From the NCBI RefSeq assembly GCF_042485795.1, contig NZ_CP169368.1:1240001-1304000 (forward strand): a stretch of 64,000 bases of DNA. The letters are read 5' to 3'. The notes under the pieces were generated by a model. That model did no database searches, had not been told where the DNA came from, and worked only from the letters and a program-made list of their open reading frames with translations. The translations under genes were made by a program, and so were the position numbers. The number at the start of each line of letters is the position of its first letter. The stretch's first letter is position 1. Shown in pieces: positions 58,954 through 64,000 of the stretch. The DNA is from Lonepinella sp042485795. GTDB lineage: Bacteria; Pseudomonadota; Gammaproteobacteria; Enterobacterales; Pasteurellaceae.

Positions 58954-61086
58954 ATGGCAAGAAAAAAACGTAATGTTGTCGTACTTTCTTCGGCAAATAA
59001 ACCTCACGTTGAATTACCTATTGAACAAGCGAGTGATTCTGTGGTGGTGCAGGATGAAATTAAAGCTCTAAAATTAGAGTTAAGAGAATGGCTAGACACA
59101 CAAACTCAGCAGTATAATCTATTGAAAGATGCTTATCAGCAAGATCTCCATAAGTATCAAGGAAATATTGCGTTTTTAGAAAAGCAGTTAAAAGAGTTAT
59201 CTGACAAATACAAGAAAAAAGAAGCTGAATTTCAGGCTATCAAAGATAAAACAAGTCAAGCTAAAAAGAAAGCTGAAAATACCTTGTCATTTAAATTAGG
59301 TAATACCCTAATTAACTCAACCAAGTCTTTTGGTAACTTTTTTTCATTGCCAATGGATTTGTGGAAGTTGCGTAGTTTCTTGAAAAATAAAAAAGATTTT
59401 ATAGAACTACCAAATGTAGCCCGAAGTGTATTTGATGCTAGTTCAGAAGCTGTTAAAAAAATTACTGAAAAAAAATTGAATTTCAATAAAGGATTAACAT
59501 TACTTGATCCAATTTCGGAACTTTGTTGGAAAAATGAATTTATTGGTTTTCCTTTGGTTCGTTCTGAGTTTGAAAAGCAAATTAACAATTCCACTGCTGG
59601 ATTCGCATTTTTTGAGAGTGCTTGGAGAGCAAATAAAGGTTCTTGGATATATGCTTTTACGTCACCAGAATTAAAACACAATAATGCACAAGCGTTATTA
59701 GCAGCCATTGACTTGCTTAAACAGAGAAAGATTCCAATTATTTTTTGGAATAAAGAAGATCCTATGCATTATGAAATGTTTAAACCAATAGCTCGTTACG
59801 CTGATTATATATTTACGACAGATGCTTTAGTTGTTGATAAATATAAAAAAGAGTTAGGAAATGAGAATGTTTGGGCATTACCTTTTGCTGCTCCAATTAA
59901 AACAACTAATCCAACTGGTCGTTTTTCCCTTGATACGGAAAGTGTTTGTTTTGCTGGTACATATTATGCTCAAAACCATGAGAATAGAAAAAAACAAATG
60001 GATATTATTTTACCTGCTTTGCTGAGTAATAATGGAGCAATATATGATAGAGCTTCCAAAGATACTTCAGGTAAATATGCATATCCGCAACAATATCAAG
60101 AAATTGTAAGAGATGGTGTTGATTTTAATGAAATGATGTCGTTGTATAAGAAATTTAAGGTGTTTTTAAATGTAAATACCATTACGCAATCAACTACCAT
60201 GATGTCTCGTAGAGTGTATGAATTGATCGCTTCGGGAACACCAGTTGTGTCAACACCTTCTAAAGCAATTACGGAGCAGTTTCCAGGTATTGTTATTACA
60301 GTAAATAATGAATATGAGGCGGAGCTTGCAGTCAAAAAACTTCTGAATGATAGTTATTATTGGCATAAACAATCAACTATAGGTATAAGAGAAGTTATGG
60401 CTCATCATACCTATGAGAAACGATGGGAGTATATACAATCTGTTATAAATGGATATGTAGAAGAAGTATCATTGCCTAAAATTCAAATTATTGCTTTGTA
60501 CCATGGTTATATTCCACTGGATACCTTTATTGAATCATTAATTAATCAAGCTAATGTGGAAATTAAAGATATTATATTAGTTAAACCAGATAGAATTTCA
60601 ATTAATGAGTCTGACTTAGAAAAATATAAATGTGTAAAATTATCCAGATTAAGTGAATTTAATTTGAAAAAGTATGTTTCACCAGATTCTGAATATACAT
60701 TTTTAACTGATGATAGAGTTATTAATTATAGACAATCCATATATGGGCTATTTTTGTCATTTACTTATTCTGAGTATTCAGCTGTATCAAGAAGTCTGTA
60801 TTACAGATGGAATGAAATTAGTAAAAATAATGACTATTCTATTGATAACCCTAATTGGTATCAGGCTTTTTCAGATGTGTCAACATCTTGTGTCTTATTA
60901 AAAAATAGTGATGTAGATAAGTTTTTATTTGATATTAATAAGAAAACATTTAAATTAAAAAATGGTGATAAAGGCATTTTTATGATAGATCCATTTAATG
61001 TGTTGTTTATTGGTTCTACACCTATTGAGAGTAAAGAAAAAATCAACAATATTATTTATCAAACATCATCATATTTGGGGGTGTAA
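58954..61086 (+). CDS. CgeB-like glycosyltransferase with N-terminal coiled coil
   Basis: 710 residues. A basic start leads to a coiled coil at about 35-115 (heptad-rich, Lys/Glu/Gln). Next is a CgeB-type domain at about 200-500. It contains Ile-Phe-Trp-Asn-Lys-Glu-Asp-Pro near 264, then Val-Asn-Thr-Ile-Thr-Gln-Ser-Thr-Thr-Met-Met-Ser-Arg-Arg-Val-Tyr-Glu-Leu-Ile near 408 and a Gly-Thr-Pro-Val-Val-Ser-Thr-Pro nucleotide-sugar segment. The C-terminal 200 residues resemble nothing I can name and read like an additional transferase-like alpha/beta domain. It probably adds one sugar of the capsule repeat; the coiled coil may hold it to a membrane complex. A related but shorter protein starts at 63026. 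No uptake signal is seen within. Confidence 0.75.
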   Translation: MARKKRNVVVLSSANKPHVELPIEQASDSVVVQDEIKALKLELREWLDTQTQQYNLLKDAYQQDLHKYQGNIAFLEKQLKELSDKYKKKEAEFQAIKDKTSQAKKKAENTLSFKLGNTLINSTKSFGNFFSLPMDLWKLRSFLKNKKDFIELPNVARSVFDASSEAVKKITEKKLNFNKGLTLLDPISELCWKNEFIGFPLVRSEFEKQINNSTAGFAFFESAWRANKGSWIYAFTSPELKHNNAQALLAAIDLLKQRKIPIIFWNKEDPMHYEMFKPIARYADYIFTTDALVVDKYKKELGNENVWALPFAAPIKTTNPTGRFSLDTESVCFAGTYYAQNHENRKKQMDIILPALLSNNGAIYDRASKDTSGKYAYPQQYQEIVRDGVDFNEMMSLYKKFKVFLNVNTITQSTTMMSRRVYELIASGTPVVSTPSKAITEQFPGIVITVNNEYEAELAVKKLLNDSYYWHKQSTIGIREVMAHHTYEKRWEYIQSVINGYVEEVSLPKIQIIALYHGYIPLDTFIESLINQANVEIKDIILVKPDRISINESDLEKYKCVKLSRLSEFNLKKYVSPDSEYTFLTDDRVINYRQSIYGLFLSFTYSEYSAVSRSLYYRWNEISKNNDYSIDNPNWYQAFSDVSTSCVLLKNSDVDKFLFDINKKTFKLKNGDKGIFMIDPFNVLFIGSTPIESKEKINNIIYQTSSYLGV

Positions 61087-61087
61087 T

Positions 61088-62167
61088 ATGAAATTTATTT
61101 TATTTGATTCTATTTTGGAAAGACATTTAGGTGAAAGTTTGCAACGAGCTTTAACGAGCTTAGGGCATGAAGTAGTTTTTACAGATCTTATATTGCATGG
61201 ACATTCTATGGTTTCTAAGCAGAAAGATATTGACTTTATGTGGGAAAAAGTAAAAGAGATTTGCAGTCAAAAAGCAGACTTACTCGTTTCATTTCGCCCG
61301 ATGAATTTATTACCTGAAATGCTGGAATATATTAGAAAAAATATGAAAACAGCAATTTGGTTATCTGATGATCCTGTTCTTTATAAAACATGTTATTCAA
61401 AAGTGGTTGATCATTATGATTTATTATTGCACTGTGGTTATGCTGATGTGATGGATTTCTATGAAAAAAATAATCATCCCAAAGGCTTTAACTTCCCTTT
61501 TTGGACAGATCATAAAAGTTTTCCTAACGTCTATAACCCATTATATTCTGAGTATGAAATCGTATTCCTTGGAAATATGAATGGACAAGTAAGAAGAAAG
61601 CGTTATATGGAGCTTGCTGAATTACCTTTTACAAAAAAAGTATTTGGGTTAATTGATTCAGATCCTTTTGCAATGCATGGTGGTTTTATTAGAGAAGGAT
61701 ATTTAAATACCGATAAAGTATCAGATGTATTATCAAAAGCAAAAATTGGTGTTAGTATTCCACAGTTTTTCATAGAGTATAATGGGTTGGATTACGATTT
61801 TCCAGAACTAGCTAAGTTAGGTTATTTTCAATTTCCAAGTAGGGTTATACAATATGCAGCCAGTGGATTACCCATTGCAGCGATTGGCGATAAACGTATG
61901 CAAGAAGCTTTTCCTGAAATATTTGTCGCTAATAAAATATCTGATTTACAAGAATATATTCATAAAGTAACACAAGATTATAATTTTGCTCTTGGGGAAT
62001 CGAAAAAAATACTTAACCGATTCCGTAGTAATTATTCTTCACTATCTAGGGCATTAATGTTGATAGATATTGTTAGTAATTTAGATAAATTACAAAATAT
62101 GAGTACGTACGATAGATCAATATTATTTATGAACTATAATGCAGATTACAATGAAGGGACTTACTAA
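61088..62167 (+). CDS. CgeB-like glycosyltransferase
   Basis: 359 residues. I start at ATG 61088, one base after the previous stop and just behind GGGGGTG. The open frame extends 30 codons into the previous gene without support. Family features are Ala-Ile-Trp-Leu-Ser-Asp-Asp-Pro near 92, Gly-Asn-Met-Asn-Gly-Gln-Val-Arg-Arg-Lys-Arg near 160, and a late Tyr-Ala-Ala-Ser-Gly-Leu-Pro-Ile-Ala near 257. The enzyme likely uses a GT-B fold to add one sugar to the capsule repeat; donor and linkage are unknown. Its stop overlaps the next start by one base (TAATG). Confidence 0.72.
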   Translation: MKFILFDSILERHLGESLQRALTSLGHEVVFTDLILHGHSMVSKQKDIDFMWEKVKEICSQKADLLVSFRPMNLLPEMLEYIRKNMKTAIWLSDDPVLYKTCYSKVVDHYDLLLHCGYADVMDFYEKNNHPKGFNFPFWTDHKSFPNVYNPLYSEYEIVFLGNMNGQVRRKRYMELAELPFTKKVFGLIDSDPFAMHGGFIREGYLNTDKVSDVLSKAKIGVSIPQFFIEYNGLDYDFPELAKLGYFQFPSRVIQYAASGLPIAAIGDKRMQEAFPEIFVANKISDLQEYIHKVTQDYNFALGESKKILNRFRSNYSSLSRALMLIDIVSNLDKLQNMSTYDRSILFMNYNADYNEGTY

Positions 62168-62997
62168 TGTATAACATAAAAACTTATGTTGATAGTAAAT
62201 TTTTAATAGATAGTGATAAGCGTGAGATTAGTTTTAAGTACGATATTAATGATATGCACTTGTCTTCTTATCTATATATAAAAAATAATACAAATAAGTT
62301 ATTTGTAGTTCTGAATGGAGCACTTGGAAATAATAGAACAACAGCTCTAACTTATCAGCGGTATTCTTGGCATCCCCTATTTTCAGGATCTGTTTTATAT
62401 ATTGCTGATCCAACCTTATTTAAGTATGATTTGTTATCTTTGGGGTGGTATATGGGAGATAAATACACACCCATATATCCTTATTTAGTGGATTTTATTT
62501 TAGCTGTTTGTGAAAATTTAAAGCTCCAACCTAGTAATGTAATTCTGTATGGTTCAAGTGGGGGTGGTTTTTCGGCATTACAATTAGCTTCTTATATTGG
62601 TAACAAAGCACTAGCCGTGGCAATTAATCCGCAAACTAATATTATAGAATATCCATACAATCATCGAGATAATTTCTTAGCTCAATGTTTTTCTGCATCT
62701 AAAAATGATTATGAAATGTTATCTAGCAATCGTCATTTTAATGCTATTGAAAATATAAAAATGAACAATACTAAAATTTTATATATTCAAAATGATTTAG
62801 ATACCTTTCATGTAAAGCACCATTTTTATCCATTAATAGAAGCAATGGATATACAACATTGGAAAAAAACGTTTACGATTGATGAAGAAAATAAATCAAA
62901 TATACAAATATTATGGTATTCCCATGAATCAGGGCATGCGGCAGAACCTAAAGAATCTTTGCCAGAAATTATGACTGCCATTGACTATATGGTATAG
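62167..62997 (+). CDS. Alpha/beta-hydrolase-fold protein in the capsule locus
   Basis: 276 residues. A nucleophile elbow Gly-Ser-Ser-Gly-Gly-Gly near 132 follows an Asn-Val-Ile-Leu-Tyr strand. A late His in Ser-His-Glu-Ser-Gly-His-Ala-Ala near 255 and an Asp in Asn-Asp-Leu-Asp near 217 could complete the triad. There is no signal peptide, so it acts in the cytoplasm. Its place among glycosyltransferases suggests esterase or acyltransferase work on the polymer or lipid carrier, or a structural role as in some capsule loci. I cannot name its substrate. The sequence is very AT-rich. Confidence 0.65.
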   Translation: MYNIKTYVDSKFLIDSDKREISFKYDINDMHLSSYLYIKNNTNKLFVVLNGALGNNRTTALTYQRYSWHPLFSGSVLYIADPTLFKYDLLSLGWYMGDKYTPIYPYLVDFILAVCENLKLQPSNVILYGSSGGGFSALQLASYIGNKALAVAINPQTNIIEYPYNHRDNFLAQCFSASKNDYEMLSSNRHFNAIENIKMNNTKILYIQNDLDTFHVKHHFYPLIEAMDIQHWKKTFTIDEENKSNIQILWYSHESGHAAEPKESLPEIMTAIDYMV

Positions 62998-63025
62998 CTA
63001 TAAATTTTAGTGTAGCAAGACTATT

Positions 63026-64000
63026 ATGAGAATTGCCCTTATCGCCGATAACCTAACCAGAACATCATTACTCCTTACTAATGATATTCTGGTTGTGGAT
63101 GTCAATTTAGGCTTAATGGATTGGAAAGTAGTTCCTGATTGTGACTTTCTCCTTGTAGAATCGGCTTGGAACGGCTACAAAGATCGCTGGAAATATAAAA
63201 TTGCATCTTATCCAGATTACCCTAAACGAACTAATGAAAAATTAGTTCGTTTAGTTGAAAAAGCAAAGGATAAAGGTATTCCAACAGTATTTTGGAATAA
63301 AGAGGATTCAGTACATTTTGATCGATTTATTGACTCGGCAAAACATTTTGATCATATTTTTACGGTTGATGAAAATTGTATAAAAAAATATCGATCTATT
63401 GTTCCTGCATCAACAACCGTTGATGTAGCGATGTTTCCTGTACAACCGAAGATTCATAATTTTCAGGGCTTTCATTTTAAACATAATAGTGCAAATTTTG
63501 TTGGTAGTTATAATAACTCGATTCATAGTGAAAGGCTTAATCACCAAGAAATGTTATTTGGTGCTGCCCAAAAGGCAAATATGGCATTAACAGTATTTGA
63601 TCGTAATTCAAATCGAAAAAATAAAATGTATCGTTATCCAAATGAGAAATTTAATTTTATGGTAAATAATACTGTGGATTATATCCATACATCGGATATT
63701 TATCGTGATTACTTAGTGTCACTTAATGTCAATACGATTACAGACTCCCCAACGATGTTTTCACGCCGAGTGGTTGAAATTTTGGCTTGTGGAGGGATTT
63801 TAGTTTCTACACCAAGTGTTGCTATGGAAAAATTATTTCGAGATTATTGCCATATTGTTCATAGTGAAGAAGAGGCAGTAGAATTACTTACTCGATTAAA
63901 ATACGGTGCAACTAAACAGGACTTAGAAAAAGCAAGAGCTGGAGTAGATTTTGTGTTGAATAATTTTACTTGGTCACAATTTATAACTAAGATACAGAAC
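63026..64000 (+). CDS. CgeB-like glycosyltransferase, runs off the window
   Basis: The frame is open from ATG 63026 to the window end (325 codons, no stop). It is a shorter relative of the gene at 58954. Both share Phe-Trp-Asn-Lys-Glu-Asp, here near 93. The His-Ile-Phe-Thr-Val-Asp and Val-Asn-Thr-Ile-Thr-Asp-Ser-Pro-Thr-Met-Phe-Ser-Arg-Arg-Val-Val-Glu segments and the Val-Ser-Thr-Pro-Ser nucleotide-sugar region are also common. It lacks the coiled-coil start. The ribosome site is weak. It is the third CgeB-like enzyme of the locus, with more genes presumably beyond 64000. Confidence 0.75.
   Translation, partial: MRIALIADNLTRTSLLLTNDILVVDVNLGLMDWKVVPDCDFLLVESAWNGYKDRWKYKIASYPDYPKRTNEKLVRLVEKAKDKGIPTVFWNKEDSVHFDRFIDSAKHFDHIFTVDENCIKKYRSIVPASTTVDVAMFPVQPKIHNFQGFHFKHNSANFVGSYNNSIHSERLNHQEMLFGAAQKANMALTVFDRNSNRKNKMYRYPNEKFNFMVNNTVDYIHTSDIYRDYLVSLNVNTITDSPTMFSRRVVEILACGGILVSTPSVAMEKLFRDYCHIVHSEEEAVELLTRLKYGATKQDLEKARAGVDFVLNNFTWSQFITKIQN

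Noticed and set aside
60998..61087. N-terminal extension of the second CgeB-like transferase
   Set aside because: These 30 codons lie inside the previous gene in another frame and have no ribosome site; ATG 61088 has one.

Overview
The window is about 64 kb of an AT-rich gammaproteobacterial chromosome, almost certainly Pasteurellaceae of the Haemophilus/Pasteurella/Avibacterium branch. The 9-base uptake signal core AAGTGCGGT (or its complement) occurs at least two dozen times. It appears between genes, inside genes, and paired as inverted repeats in terminators. The gene content also fits: lipoprotein e(P4), ZevAB, a TPP-riboswitch-controlled thiBP, fdxGHI-fdhE, and a Bex-type capsule export operon. 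The species cannot be fixed from sequence alone.

Layout. 1-9.3 kb: 3' end of crr, then L-lactate uptake and oxidation (lldP-lldD) and the pyruvate dehydrogenase genes aceE-aceF-lpdA. 9.4-14.5 kb: an NlpC/P60 lipoprotein, then hemH, a hotdog thioesterase and ydiJ. 14.7-18.4 kb: an isolated wza-wzb-wzc polysaccharide export/tyrosine kinase module without biosynthesis genes. 18.5-27.3 kb: e(P4) phosphatase, a HAD phosphatase, and respiratory formate dehydrogenase (fdxG with an in-frame selenocysteine UGA, fdxH, fdxI, fdhE). Divergent fdhD is preceded by a structured RNA leader. 27.3-33.8 kb: two TPP riboswitches, one controlling an orphan AfuA-like binding protein and one controlling thiB-thiP (no thiQ), with uvrD between them. 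33.8-40.8 kb: a sulfatase-family membrane enzyme, adk, yecM, two related small lipoproteins, yedI and ycaO. 40.9-50.2 kb: a palindromic repeat element, a YddA/SbmA-type ABC protein, two tandem TonB-dependent receptors with duplicated promoters and leaders, 4.5S RNA, a DUF559 protein, a second palindrome-bounded element with twelve ~29-bp units, and a MATE pump. 50.3-52.5 kb: ribE and zevAB. 52.5-64 kb: a capsule locus, with bexDCBA-type export genes leftward and, divergently, wecB-wecC, three CgeB-like glycosyltransferases and an alpha/beta-hydrolase. The last gene runs off the window.

How the genes work together. Lactate is imported, oxidised to pyruvate and passed to pyruvate dehydrogenase. 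Formate is oxidised at the periplasmic face by the Mo/W-selenoenzyme, whose cofactor is sulfurated by FdhD. The capsule genes make UDP-ManNAcA and an unknown polymer that is exported through the BexABCD-type ABC pathway. Gene order recalls the ManNAcA-containing capsule loci of Pasteurella multocida serogroups B and E, but the sugar repeat cannot be predicted.

Most notable signals: the palindrome/tandem-repeat elements beside a DUF559 endonuclease-like gene; an AfuA-like binding protein under a TPP riboswitch, with thiBP lacking its ATPase; a switch-like RNA ahead of fdhD; tandem receptors with copied 5' regions but different bodies; and uptake signals used as signal-peptide codons and as terminators.
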